Part shown: positions 24,100-32,659 of the stretch, in pieces
Layout of the letters: every line of letters starts with the position of its first letter
Numbering within the stretch: position 1 is the stretch's first letter
NCBI RefSeq assembly: GCF_025965085.1
Contig: NZ_JAOPXP010000193.1
Span: 1 to 50,492, forward strand
Length of the DNA stretch: 50,492 nt
DNA from: Marmoricola sp.
GTDB taxonomy: Bacteria; Actinomycetota; Actinomycetes; Propionibacteriales; Nocardioidaceae
Direction: 5' to 3'
The notes under the pieces: generated by a model
What the model saw: the letters and a program-made list of their open reading frames with translations, nothing else
The model's database searches: none
What the model was told of the DNA's origin: nothing
Made by a program: the position numbers and the translations under genes

Positions 24100-25379
24100 G
24101 AGCGCTCCAGCATCGAGACGAACGCCTCCGGTGGGATGAGGTTGAGCAGGACCACGGTGATCAAGAGCGCCGACGGGGCGGCGGCCATGCGTATGACGGG
24201 CCGGCCCAACGCCTCGTTGGCCATGAACAGGCCACCGACCAGGGCGAACCCGACAGCACCCAGGGACTGTGCGGCGATCAGCAGGCATCCGCCCGACAGA
24301 CCGAGCTCCAGCGTCGTGTAGAGGGCGTTGCGGAGGTGGTCGGTCGTGGTCCGGATGCACGGGTAGCGGATCGCCACGTCGTTCGCACGACGCAGCAGGC
24401 AGACCTCGAGTGCGATGACAAGAGCACCCAGGACCGCCGCGGTCGCGAGGTTCGGGGACAGGTATCCCACCGGGTAGACGAGGGTGAGGCCGGCGGCGCC
24501 GTACGTCCCGGAGGCCATCGCGACCATCACGATCAGTGGGAGGTAGCCAAGCGCCCGAAAGCCATCCAGCATCGCGGCTCCCCCGACATCGCCGTCGGCG
24601 AGCAGGAACAGCGACACCTCACTGCCTCCGTAGACCTGCAGGTGGCAGGCAGCGCCGGTGAGCGCGCCCAGCACCATGAGCAACGGCAGCGCCCGGCGCA
24701 GCCGGGCGGAGTTGGCGGCCTGCAGCTCGGCGAAGGGCGAGGCGCCGGCTCGGGGCCCCTGCTCACGATGGGCCAGGCGGAAGGTCGGTACGAGAAGCAC
24801 GAGGTAGAGCCCCACCCCGAGGATGAGCGGCAACCACATCCACGCTCCGGTACCGCCTGTCCTGGCCACGACCACGGTGGCAGCCACCACGACGCCGAGG
24901 ACCGCCGCGCCGCGGAGCCGTCCGAGCTGCTCGGCAGCCGCGAGGGCCGGGAAGAAGGGCAGCATCAGGACCAGGGCGTCGGCCAGCGTGCTCAGGTACG
25001 GCATCGGCGAGTGGTCGACCGACTCGAGGGCGCGATGCAGGCCGAGAACAGCGGCGACCGCTGCCGCGCCCCAGCATGCGCCGAGCACGACCGCCAACCA
25101 GCGTCGCGTCGACCGCAGCCCGATGGCGTCGGTTGGCAGGAGCAGCAGGAACGGGTTGAGCAGTCCGCTGAGCACACTCATCACGGCACCGAACCCGAAC
25201 ACCGACGGACCCGCCAGGCGGGCGGCCTGCTTCGCCGTCGCCTTGCGGCCCTCGTGGGTGGCCACGGCGATCCGTGCCGTGGCGCGGACCCCGTCGTTGA
25301 ACACCGCCAGTCCCAGGTGGGCCACCAAGGATCCTGTGGCCGCGAGGAGCACCAGGACCACGGCCCCGTCCATCGTCAT
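24096..25379 (-). CDS. yhfT: YhfT-family polytopic membrane protein, copy 2
   Basis: A 427-residue membrane protein, exactly as long as copy 1, with about 11-12 hydrophobic segments. It shares the N-terminal pattern (short hydrophobic helix, then a loop with DGVRA) and the C-terminal MANEALGRPVIRMA block. The ATG at 25379 has AGGGA upstream. It follows yhfU2 by 35 bp and overlaps php by four bases. A full ABC importer sits in the same operon, so YhfT may export, sense or move a second compound rather than duplicate the uptake role. Confidence 0.82.
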   Translation of the reverse strand: MTMDGAVVLVLLAATGSLVAHLGLAVFNDGVRATARIAVATHEGRKATAKQAARLAGPSVFGFGAVMSVLSGLLNPFLLLLPTDAIGLRSTRRWLAVVLGACWGAAAVAAVLGLHRALESVDHSPMPYLSTLADALVLMLPFFPALAAAEQLGRLRGAAVLGVVVAATVVVARTGGTGAWMWLPLILGVGLYLVLLVPTFRLAHREQGPRAGASPFAELQAANSARLRRALPLLMVLGALTGAACHLQVYGGSEVSLFLLADGDVGGAAMLDGFRALGYLPLIVMVAMASGTYGAAGLTLVYPVGYLSPNLATAAVLGALVIALEVCLLRRANDVAIRYPCIRTTTDHLRNALYTTLELGLSGGCLLIAAQSLGAVGFALVGGLFMANEALGRPVIRMAAAPSALLITVVLLNLIPPEAFVSMLERS

Positions 25380-25414
25380 CTCAGCCGTCCCTCGTCACAC
25401 GCCGACGACAACAC

Positions 25415-25777
25415 TCAGCTCTTTTCCGCAGAGCCGGACAGCACGTCGACAAAGACGCCCACCACGGCGGCGGTGTTGTCCACCGGGAAGCCGAAGGCGG
25501 CCTTGCCGGCCGCCAGCAGAGCGTTCAGCTCGTCCGCGGTGGGAACGCTCCGTCCGAAGGCGTGGCACCGGTCCGGACCGAGCAGAGGCACCAGGACGCC
25601 CAGAGCTGCTCCGGCTCCCGTGTGGCAGCTGCCGAGGTAGTACGCGCCAGCCTCCGTGGCCACGACCGCTGCGGCCTCGAAGTCGCTGCTGATCTCGACC
25701 TCCACGCCGGTGCCGAGCCCGTTCACCAGGATCCTGCTCGTCTCCGCCTTGCCGATGCCGCCAACCAAGATCTTGAT
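25415..25777 (-). CDS. yhfU: YhfU-family protein (DUF2620), copy 2, probable ATC start
   Basis: A protein of about 120 residues, paralogous to 14173-14544. The shared core is YYLGSCHTGAGAAL with C51, preceded by SDFEAA. The glycine loop here is LVGGIGKAETSR, lacking the cysteine of copy 1. No ATG, GTG, TTG or CTG lies in frame where the protein should begin. The codon aligned with copy 1's GTG is GAC, and the next is ATC at 25777, seven bases after GGAG. Use of ATC as start would give MKILVGGIGK. The alternative GTG at 25852 would overlap the ATPase gene and add 25 unconserved residues. The start is therefore tentative. Confidence 0.72.
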   Translation of the reverse strand: MKILVGGIGKAETSRILVNGLGTGVEVEISSDFEAAAVVATEAGAYYLGSCHTGAGAALGVLVPLLGPDRCHAFGRSVPTADELNALLAAGKAAFGFPVDNTAAVVGVFVDVLSGSAEKS

Positions 25778-25820
25778 GTCAGTTCTCCGTCCGTGTTCTG
25801 TACGAGTGGGGCTTTCTCCG

Positions 25821-27383
25821 CTAACCGACCTGAACGGCCAGGGACAGCGCACCCTCCGAGATGTCGTCGCCGTTGGCGCGGCTCAAGGCGCGGGTGACCT
25901 TTCCACCGTGCAGGACCAGAACCCGGTCCGAGAGGGCGGTGAGCTCGGAGAGCTCGGACGACACGATGATGATTCCGTTGCCATCCGCGGCGAGCTGACG
26001 GACCTCTTCGAGGATGTCGGCCTTGGACTTCACGTCGATACCGACCGTCGGCTCGTCCAGGAGCAGGACCTTCGGCGTCACGCTGAGGTTCTTGCCGACG
26101 ACGATCTTCTGCTGGTTGCCACCGGAGAGGTGGGCAACCTGCTGTCGGAGCCCCGCGGTCTTCACCTTGAGCCGGTCGACGAGTTCCTTCGAACGCTTCT
26201 CTGCCGACCGTCTGCCGACCCAGCCCCAGCGCGTCACCCGCGGCCAGGAGGCCATCATCAGGTTGGAGAAGACCGAGTCCTTCAGGACCAGCCCGGCTAC
26301 GCGCCTGTCCTCGGGCACGAAGCCCAGACCGGCGTCGAGGGCCTTCTTGGGCGAGGTCAGCGACAGGCGCTCGCCGGCCAGGTCGACGGTGCCGCTGTCG
26401 AGCTTGTCGATGCCGAAGAGGCCACGCATGATCTCGCTTCGGCCACTGCCCAGCAGCCCGGCGATCCCGACGATCTCACCCGGCCACAGGTCGAAGGTGA
26501 CGTCCTCGAAGATCCCTCGACGGGTCAGGCCGGTCACGCGAAGCAGCGGCTCCCCCACGTGCTCTCGCGCCACGGGCGCAGACTGGTCGTTCTGCAGCTC
26601 CTCCAGCTCCCGGCCCAGGGTTGGCCCGAGCATCTCCGCGACGATCTGGTCGATGGTCAGCGTGTCCGCGTCGGCGCTCTTGGTGACCGCCCCGTCGCGC
26701 AGGACCGTGATCTGTTGACAGATCTCGAAGAGCTCAGGCATCCGGTGGGAGATGTAGACAACCGAGATCCCCCGGGCCGTCAGCCTGCGGATCGCGGCGA
26801 ACAGGGTCTCCACCTCGGAGCTGGTCAGCGAGGCCGTCGGCTCGTCGAGCACCAGGATCCTGGGCTTCTGCGACAGCGCCTTGGCGATCTCGACGAGCTG
26901 ACGCGACCCCACCGAGAGACGCGCCGTGTCCGCGCGGGGATCGATGTCCACGCCGATCTCGGCGAAGATGGCCTTGGTCTGCTCGACGGCCTGTCGGTCG
27001 CTGAGCAGCACGCGTCCCCGCGGTTCGCGGGTCAGAAGCACGTTCTGCGCGACCGTCATCGAGTTGATCAGGCTGAGCTCCTGGAAGACCATCCCGATGC
27101 CGGCCGCCTGGGCCTCGTTCGGCGTGGAGTAGTCGACCACCTGCCCGTCGACGAGGATCTCGCCGCCGTCCCTGGTGTACACCCCGTTGAGGATCTTCAT
27201 CAGGGTCGACTTGCCGGCGCCGTTCTGGCCGACCAGCCCGTGGACCTTGCCCTTCTCGAGGCGGAAGTCGACGCCCTTGAGGACCTCGACCCCACCGAAG
27301 GACTTGCGGATGCCTCTCGCTTCCAGCCTGAGCGCCGACTCGGCGAGTCCGGAGCGAGGCTGGCTCTCGGGAACCGGTGTCAT
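25821..27383 (-). CDS. Sugar ABC transporter ATPase, two fused domains (RbsA-like)
   Basis: A 520-residue energy-coupling protein with two nucleotide-binding domains. The first has GLVGQNGAGKST, LSVGSRQLVEIAKAL and LVLDEPTASLT. The second has the degenerate Walker A GLLGSGRSE, a normal LSGGNQQK signature and LLLDEPTVGIDV. This asymmetry is usual in RbsA/MglA/XylG proteins. The ATG at 27383 overlaps the permease stop (ATGA). It works with the permease at 27380-28351 and probably with both binding proteins of the region. Confidence 0.93.
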   Translation of the reverse strand: MTPVPESQPRSGLAESALRLEARGIRKSFGGVEVLKGVDFRLEKGKVHGLVGQNGAGKSTLMKILNGVYTRDGGEILVDGQVVDYSTPNEAQAAGIGMVFQELSLINSMTVAQNVLLTREPRGRVLLSDRQAVEQTKAIFAEIGVDIDPRADTARLSVGSRQLVEIAKALSQKPRILVLDEPTASLTSSEVETLFAAIRRLTARGISVVYISHRMPELFEICQQITVLRDGAVTKSADADTLTIDQIVAEMLGPTLGRELEELQNDQSAPVAREHVGEPLLRVTGLTRRGIFEDVTFDLWPGEIVGIAGLLGSGRSEIMRGLFGIDKLDSGTVDLAGERLSLTSPKKALDAGLGFVPEDRRVAGLVLKDSVFSNLMMASWPRVTRWGWVGRRSAEKRSKELVDRLKVKTAGLRQQVAHLSGGNQQKIVVGKNLSVTPKVLLLDEPTVGIDVKSKADILEEVRQLAADGNGIIIVSSELSELTALSDRVLVLHGGKVTRALSRANGDDISEGALSLAVQVG

Positions 27384-28351
27384 GCTTCCTTCGGCTCCCT
27401 CAGGCTGAGCGCGACCGCCGCGATGATGATCAGACCACGAGCGATCATCTGGGCGTTCACCGATAGCCCCATGAGGATCAGGCCGTTGTTCAGCACCCCC
27501 ATCACCAGAGACCCCACGACCGCTCCGACGACCGATCCCTTGCCTCCGAAGAGGCTGGTGCCGCCGATGATCGCGGCCGCGATGACCGTGAGCAGGTCCG
27601 CCTCGCCCAAGGTGTAGCGCGCACCGTGCAGCCGGCCGGCATACAGCATGCCTGCGAGCGCCGCGGAGGACGCGCTGATGACGAGGACTGCGATCCGCAC
27701 CCGGTCGGTGTTGATGCCCGAGTGCCGAGCCGCGACCCGGTTGCCGCCAGTGGCGAGCACCCGGCGGCCGAAGGCGAACTTGCGGTAGACCAGGTGCCCC
27801 ACGAGCAGGATGACGAGGGTCCACACGACCAGGATCGGGATCGGGCCGATGTCGCCGCTACCGAACACGAAGTTGTAGGTCTCGTTGGTGACGGCGACCG
27901 CCTGCAGGTCGGTGAGGTTGCGCGCGATGCCCGCGACGACACCTGTCATGCCCAGTGTCACCAGGAATGACGGGATGCGGAGCTTCGTGGTGAGCAGCCC
28001 GTTGACGAGCCCGACGGCGATGCCCACGGCCAGCCCGGCCGCGACGGCGACGATCAAGGACTGAGTCCTGAGCGTCTCCGCCACGACCAGCGCTGACAGC
28101 GCGACCGTTGCACCGATCGACAGGTCGATCTCACCCGCCGACAGAGCGAAGGTGACGCCGATCGCCATGATCGACACCATCGCCGTCTGGCGGAGGATGT
28201 TGAGCAGGTTCGCTGAGGTCAGGAACCCGTCGTTGCCAAGCGTGATCGAGAAGAACAGCGTGATCAGGACGAGACTCGCGTAGACCACGAAACTGCTCAA
28301 GCGCTCGCGGACATTGGCTCCTCTGTCCGATGTGAGTGCCAGTGAAACCAT
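27380..28351 (-). CDS. Sugar ABC transporter permease (RbsC-like)
   Basis: A 323-residue inner-membrane permease with 8-10 hydrophobic segments. Family blocks include ALSAGEIDLSIGATVALSALV, PSFLVTLGMTGVVAGIA, FGRRVLATGGNRVAARHSGI and AAIIGGTSLFGGKGSVVGAVVG. One permease gene suggests a homodimer. It follows the second binding protein by 56 bp and overlaps the ATPase gene. Confidence 0.93.
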   Translation of the reverse strand: MVSLALTSDRGANVRERLSSFVVYASLVLITLFFSITLGNDGFLTSANLLNILRQTAMVSIMAIGVTFALSAGEIDLSIGATVALSALVVAETLRTQSLIVAVAAGLAVGIAVGLVNGLLTTKLRIPSFLVTLGMTGVVAGIARNLTDLQAVAVTNETYNFVFGSGDIGPIPILVVWTLVILLVGHLVYRKFAFGRRVLATGGNRVAARHSGINTDRVRIAVLVISASSAALAGMLYAGRLHGARYTLGEADLLTVIAAAIIGGTSLFGGKGSVVGAVVGSLVMGVLNNGLILMGLSVNAQMIARGLIIIAAVALSLREPKEA

Positions 28352-28407
28352 AGTGATTGTTCTCCTCTGCCAAGCTCAGTTGATGGTGGGTTCTCCGCAG
28401 GCAGCGG

Positions 28408-29550
28408 TCAGTTCTTGTTGACCGCTTCGAGCAGTTGCGCGGGCGGCTCGACACCCAGGGAGTCCTTCCATGCCTCCACCAGGTTGTCCTTGGTGACCGT
28501 GACCGCAGGCGCCACGATGAACGGCGGCACCTTTTCACCAGCGAGATCCAGGGCGACCGCTGAAGCCAGTCCCCGACCGATCTCATACGACGCGTCGGCG
28601 ACCATGGCGACCGTGGGGCCGCCCTGCAGCATGTCGAGGGCAGAAGGAACGCTGAGGTCAAGAGTCGTCAACTTGATGTCGTCACGCCCCGCCGCGCGGA
28701 TGGCAGCGAGGACATCCTCGGCCGGTGGCGTCCACGGGACGTAGATGCCAGTCATGTCGGGGTGCTGGGTGATCATCGCCGACGCGATCTCCTCGACACG
28801 AGCCGGGTCGGCCATGCCGGCCTCGGCGACGATCTCCATGTTCGGGTAGTCCTCGGAGATGATCGTCTTGAAGGCCTGATCACGCTGGTTCGTCACGTAG
28901 AAGTCGGCGTCGTGGTAGATGTAGCCGACCTTCCCCTTCTCGTCCATCGCTCCGGCCAGCGCCTTGGCGGCCTGCGAGCCCATGGCGAACAGGTCGTCGG
29001 TCACGAGCGAGACGTAGTCCTGGCCCTGCTTGTAGCCCTTGGGGACGTTGCTCAGGAGCGCGAGCTTCGTTCCGGCCTCGACCGCTGGACGGAAGGTCTC
29101 AGCCGAGGCGACCGGGTCCACGATCAGGGCGACGATGATGTCGGGCTTCAGCGCGAAGACGGTCTCGAAGTTGTCGCGCTCCTTGGCCGAGTCGAAGCCG
29201 GAGTCGGTCACCGAGACGACCTTGATGTCGAGCTTCTTGAAGGTGTCCTCGATGCCCTTCGCGGCCGCCGAGAAGAACGGGGTGGAGTCGGGCCACATGA
29301 TGGCAGCCGTCTTCGCCTTGCCGGTCGCCTTCTTGATGACGTCGTCGGTGACCTGCAGGTCGGCGACGGCGGTGGCGGTCTCCCCAGCCGGGCCCCGGGT
29401 CTCCCGCAGTCCCTTCTCCGAGGAGCTGCCGGACGTGCCGCTGGACTTCGAGTTGCTGTCCGTCGAGCTACCGCACGCCGCGACGAGCATGAGGCCGGCC
29501 GCGGCGACTGCCACACCCAACCGGAATCGCTTCACCTTCTGGTACATCAC
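28408..29550 (-). CDS. Sugar-type ABC substrate-binding lipoprotein, copy 2
   Basis: A 380-residue LacI-fold binding protein. The signal peptide ends in a lipobox (LVAAC, C26), followed by a Ser-rich tether. The start is GTG 29550 or the adjacent ATG 29547, behind AAGGAG; the M20 stop overlaps both. It heads the ABC cassette with permease and ATPase in order. It shares HDADFYVTNQRDQAFK and TQHPDMTGIYV blocks with copy 1, so the ligands are likely related. Differences between the pair probably reflect two forms of the substrate. Confidence 0.9.
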   Translation of the reverse strand: MMYQKVKRFRLGVAVAAAGLMLVAACGSSTDSNSKSSGTSGSSSEKGLRETRGPAGETATAVADLQVTDDVIKKATGKAKTAAIMWPDSTPFFSAAAKGIEDTFKKLDIKVVSVTDSGFDSAKERDNFETVFALKPDIIVALIVDPVASAETFRPAVEAGTKLALLSNVPKGYKQGQDYVSLVTDDLFAMGSQAAKALAGAMDEKGKVGYIYHDADFYVTNQRDQAFKTIISEDYPNMEIVAEAGMADPARVEEIASAMITQHPDMTGIYVPWTPPAEDVLAAIRAAGRDDIKLTTLDLSVPSALDMLQGGPTVAMVADASYEIGRGLASAVALDLAGEKVPPFIVAPAVTVTKDNLVEAWKDSLGVEPPAQLLEAVNKN

Positions 29551-30839
29551 AACATCTCCTTACTAGGGGTTGGGGACATCTCTGGCTCGACGCCACAGGT
29601 TTCGAGAATGAACAGAGCGAACGCCTCGGTCGCCTGGATGACCTCACGGACGCTGACCCGCTCGTCGGCGGTGTGGCAGCAGGAGATGTCCCCCGGGCCG
29701 CAGTAGACAGTCGGGATACCGAGCTGGCGCTGCGTGAACGACATCTCCGACCAGTAGGGCGCACCTTCGACGCCGCCGCGGTCGGGAGCAACAGTCCGCA
29801 GGGCCCGTTGCAGGGTCGCAGCGTGCGGGTTCTCACCGATCAGCTCCGCCGGCGTCCCCCCTGCCGGGTGGTCCCGCGGCGAGGTGTACTCGATGGTGGC
29901 CTGGATCCCGTCTCGCACCGCGGCTGCCTTGAGCAGGTCGTCCAGCCCTGCCTGGGCCTCGTCCAAGCTCTGGCCCGGCAGGATCTTCTGGATCAAGCTG
30001 ATCACGGCCTCCCCGGGTACGGCCACGAGCCCGCCAGCCTGGACCCCGGTGACGAGGACGAAGGGACGCTCGATGAGCGGGTGGCGCGCCGCCTCCCAGA
30101 GCCCGTCGGAGTAGTCCCACAGGCGTGAGAGCAGCACGTGTGCCTGACGTAGCGCGTCGCGACCCAGCCACGGCATGCCGAAGTAGGCGCTCTCGCCGTG
30201 GACGGTGATGTCCGCGGTCAGGAAGCCCATCTGTGCCGTGTAGACCTGCAGCGTCGTGGGCTCGGTGTAGACGGCGAAGTCAGCCGAGGGAATCCTGCCT
30301 GCCTCGATCTCGGTGACGCATGCCTTGATGCCGAGGCTCTGACCGGTGGCGCTGCCGGGCTCGCCACCCTCCTCGTCGGCGACGAAGACCCCGGTGACAT
30401 CACCCTTGAGCCGGACGCCGCTGCGCTTGATCAGGTCCATGGCCATGATCGCCGCCACGACACCGGCCTTCTGGTCCGCGGAGCCGCGGCCGGTCATCTC
30501 TCCGTCGACGACGACGGCACCGAAGGGGTCCTCGCGTGGGGAGCCGGCCCACTGCTGGGCCCAGTCGCCCACGGAGACGGTGTCGATGTGCCCCAGGAAC
30601 ATGACGCCGGCGCCCCCGCCGGTCCCTCGCAGCCCTCCCCAGACGTTCGCCCGGTCTTCAGCGAAGGGCAACACCTCGGAGTGGTCGAAGTCCATCTCCC
30701 TCATGGCCTGGCCCAGCAGGTCAGCGTACCCACGCTCACTGCCGGTGACGCTGGGCGTCTGGATGGACGCGCGCAGGAGGTCGAGGACTCGATCCTCGTC
30801 CAGGTGGCGCGCCACCAGTTCCTTCGGACTCTCCTGCAA
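29547..30839 (-). CDS. M20-family metallopeptidase/deacylase
   Basis: A two-zinc amidohydrolase of the ArgE/DapE/ACY1 group, about 430 residues. Metal ligands and catalytic residues visible are H84 and D86 (FLGHIDTVSV), the bridging Asp in GRGSADQKAG, Glu-Glu in VADEEGGEPGS and a final His in DISCCHTADERV. The lid domain begins near HGESAYFG. The start is uncertain: TTG 30839 has GGAG at 8-nt spacing, and a GTG at 30869 would add ten residues. It is the first gene of its operon, directly below the divergent operator region, and likely removes an acyl or aminoacyl group from the imported compound. Confidence 0.85.
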   Translation of the reverse strand: MQESPKELVARHLDEDRVLDLLRASIQTPSVTGSERGYADLLGQAMREMDFDHSEVLPFAEDRANVWGGLRGTGGGAGVMFLGHIDTVSVGDWAQQWAGSPREDPFGAVVVDGEMTGRGSADQKAGVVAAIMAMDLIKRSGVRLKGDVTGVFVADEEGGEPGSATGQSLGIKACVTEIEAGRIPSADFAVYTEPTTLQVYTAQMGFLTADITVHGESAYFGMPWLGRDALRQAHVLLSRLWDYSDGLWEAARHPLIERPFVLVTGVQAGGLVAVPGEAVISLIQKILPGQSLDEAQAGLDDLLKAAAVRDGIQATIEYTSPRDHPAGGTPAELIGENPHAATLQRALRTVAPDRGGVEGAPYWSEMSFTQRQLGIPTVYCGPGDISCCHTADERVSVREVIQATEAFALFILETCGVEPEMSPTPSKEML

Positions 30840-30935
30840 GATCCACGCTCCTACGCGGCGGCACTGCACGGGTTAAGCGATGCGGTCCAGCAGCAGTCGA
30901 CGAGAAACTTGGGGAGTGACGAAGCCAACTGCGGT

Positions 30936-30951
30936 ATGCTCGATTGAGCAT
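30936..30951. repeat. Short palindrome beside operator site 4
   Basis: ATGCTC, 4 nt (GATT), GAGCAT form a perfect inverted repeat that reuses the operator half-site. The GAGCAT at 30946 recurs at 30956, exactly 10 bp on, so several half-sites stand on one face of the helix between two divergent operons. Confidence 0.5.
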
Positions 30952-30953
30952 GT

Positions 30954-30974
30954 TCGAGCATTTGTAGCGCTCAT
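30954..30974. promoter_or_regulatory. Predicted 21-bp DeoR-type operator, site 4
   Basis: TCGAGCA, 7 nt (TTTGTAG), CGCTCAT. It matches the perfect site in 5 of 7 and 6 of 7 half-site positions with the same spacer. It lies between the divergent M20-ABC-yhf operon (minus) and the cupin operon (plus), so one site could serve both. Confidence 0.6.
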
Positions 30975-31010
30975 ACTTGCCCACGTCGCAGGCCAACTGT
31001 GCGCAGCCGT

Positions 31011-31040
31011 TCAACCGTTAGTCAACCGTTATCAACGTTC
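31011..31040. repeat. Three direct repeats TCAACCGTTA-like
   Basis: TCAACCGTTA occurs at 31011-31020 and 31022-31031, followed by TCAACGTTCG at 31032. Starts are 11 and 10 bp apart, about one helical turn. They lie 76 bp upstream of the cupin operon start and differ from the GCA-N7-TGC operator, so a second regulator may bind here. Confidence 0.45.
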
Positions 31041-31115
31041 GGTTTTCCCAGACCGGGGCCACACCGACCTGCGCCGCCGGGTCGACGCGGCACCCAAAGC
31101 CCTCGAGGAGACGCC

Positions 31116-31691
31116 TTGTCGCACTTCAGTGCCACGCCGCTCGACCCCCTGCTGGTGACGATGGACATTGCCGCCGGTCGCATGAGTCCACCCGGCCCGA
31201 CCATGGTTCGGCGCATGGCCGACCTCGAGGGACTGTTCGCAGATCAGGCGGCCTGGGCACGCTCGGTGGAGAGCGACAACCCGGTCGTCTACGAGGTCAG
31301 CTCCTCCCCTGTGCCGGAGGTGCCTCGCGAGCTGCCGCACTCGATCACCACCATCTTTCCCGGAGCCTGCTCCAACGAGCTCTACATGACCAAGGGCCAC
31401 CAGCACCCGGACCCCCAGGGAGAGATCTACCTCGGGCTCTCCGGTGTCGGCGGCCTGCTGATGTACGACGGGACACGGACTGAGTGGCTCGAGATGCGGC
31501 CTGGGACGATCGGCTACATCCCTCCGGGCTGGGCCCACCGCTCGGTCAACACGCACGACGAGCCCTACCGATTCCTCGCCGTGTACCCCGGTGGGGCAGG
31601 CCACGACTACGGCTGGGTGCTCAAGCACGGCATGGGCAGTCGTGTCGTCGCTCGCGACGGCGGCGTTCATCTGCTGCCGGACCCTCGATGA
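31116..31691 (+). CDS. Cupin-type glucose-6-phosphate isomerase family
   Basis: A 191-residue single-domain cupin of the archaeal-type phosphoglucose isomerase family. Metal ligands are H95 and H97 (KGHQHPDPQGE), E103 and H141 (PPGWAHRSVN). The start is TTG 31116 after GAGGAG with 5-nt spacing; upstream ATG-like codons have no ribosome site. Family members interconvert aldose and ketose phosphates. It opens a tight plus-strand operon, its stop overlapping the next ATG. In a bacterium this is more likely an operon-specific aldose-ketose isomerase than the glycolytic enzyme. Confidence 0.82.
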   Translation: MSHFSATPLDPLLVTMDIAAGRMSPPGPTMVRRMADLEGLFADQAAWARSVESDNPVVYEVSSSPVPEVPRELPHSITTIFPGACSNELYMTKGHQHPDPQGEIYLGLSGVGGLLMYDGTRTEWLEMRPGTIGYIPPGWAHRSVNTHDEPYRFLAVYPGGAGHDYGWVLKHGMGSRVVARDGGVHLLPDPR

Positions 31692-32659
31692 CGGCCTCCG
31701 CGAAGCGCGTGGTCGTGACCGCACGATCGTTCGGCAGCGGGTCCAGCGACGTGCTCGGCAGGCTGGAGCGGGCAGGGCTCGAGGTCGTGCGGGCATCGGC
31801 AGATCATGATCCGCTTCTGCTGCGGGACCCCTTGGCGAAGGCCTGCGCGTGGATCGCAGGGACCGGCCCGGTGACAGTCGAGCACCTGGCGCTGGCGCCA
31901 CACCTGTCGGTACTGGCGCGCTACGGGGTAGGGGTGGACTCGGTGGATCTCGACGCCGCCGCGTGCGCGGGTGTTCTGGTGGCCAACACGCCAGGGGCCA
32001 ACAGCGACGCGGTCGCCGAGCACGCGATCGCACTTCTCCTCGCAGCTCTCCGCTCCGTGCCCGCAGGGGATCGTCGCGTCCGCTCCGGCACCTGGACGGT
32101 GTCCCGGGGACGGCAGCTCGCGGGCACCACTGCCGGTGTCGTGGGCTTCGGTCTGATCGGCCGTCGCGTCGCTGCGCGACTCGCCGCACTCGGGTGCAGC
32201 GTGGTGGTCCACGACCCCGGCGTCGACGACGAGGCCATCGCTGCCATGGGCCACCGACCCCTGCCGCTGCAGTCGCTGTGCAGCGAGGCCGACGTGGTGT
32301 CGCTGCACGCTCCCGGTGGCACTGTCATCGTGGACGAGGACTGGCTGGCGCATGCTCGCGCCGGCCAAGTGGTCGTCAACACTGCGCGCGCCGACCTCGT
32401 CGACGAGCAGGTCGTGTGCGCGGGCCTGAGCAGTGGCACGTTCTTCGCCTACGCCGCGGACACGCTCGCCACCGAAGCAGGTCGCGCAGGGTCTCCGCTG
32501 CTCGCCGAGGAGTTCGCAGACCGTGTCGTGCTCACCCCCCACCTCGGTGCCCAGACCATCGAGGCGGTCGACTCCATGGGAACCATGGCCGTGGACGCCG
32601 TGCTGGCCGTCCTGAGCGGTGGTACCCCCCAGCACGTGGTGTCCGCGGGGGCACGATGA
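31688..32659 (+). CDS. D-isomer-specific 2-hydroxyacid dehydrogenase
   Basis: A 323-residue NAD-dependent dehydrogenase of the SerA/D-3-phosphoglycerate type without a regulatory domain. It has the Rossmann loop VVGFGLIGRRVAA, the substrate loop ARYGVGVDSVDLDAA, VVNTARADLVDE with the substrate-binding Arg and LTPHLGAQT with the catalytic His. It is linked by ATGA overlaps on both sides. It would interconvert a 2-hydroxy acid (for example a sugar acid) and the 2-keto acid, which suits the 2-keto-3-deoxy aldolase at 6244-6888. Confidence 0.9.
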   Translation: MTASAKRVVVTARSFGSGSSDVLGRLERAGLEVVRASADHDPLLLRDPLAKACAWIAGTGPVTVEHLALAPHLSVLARYGVGVDSVDLDAAACAGVLVANTPGANSDAVAEHAIALLLAALRSVPAGDRRVRSGTWTVSRGRQLAGTTAGVVGFGLIGRRVAARLAALGCSVVVHDPGVDDEAIAAMGHRPLPLQSLCSEADVVSLHAPGGTVIVDEDWLAHARAGQVVVNTARADLVDEQVVCAGLSSGTFFAYAADTLATEAGRAGSPLLAEEFADRVVLTPHLGAQTIEAVDSMGTMAVDAVLAVLSGGTPQHVVSAGAR

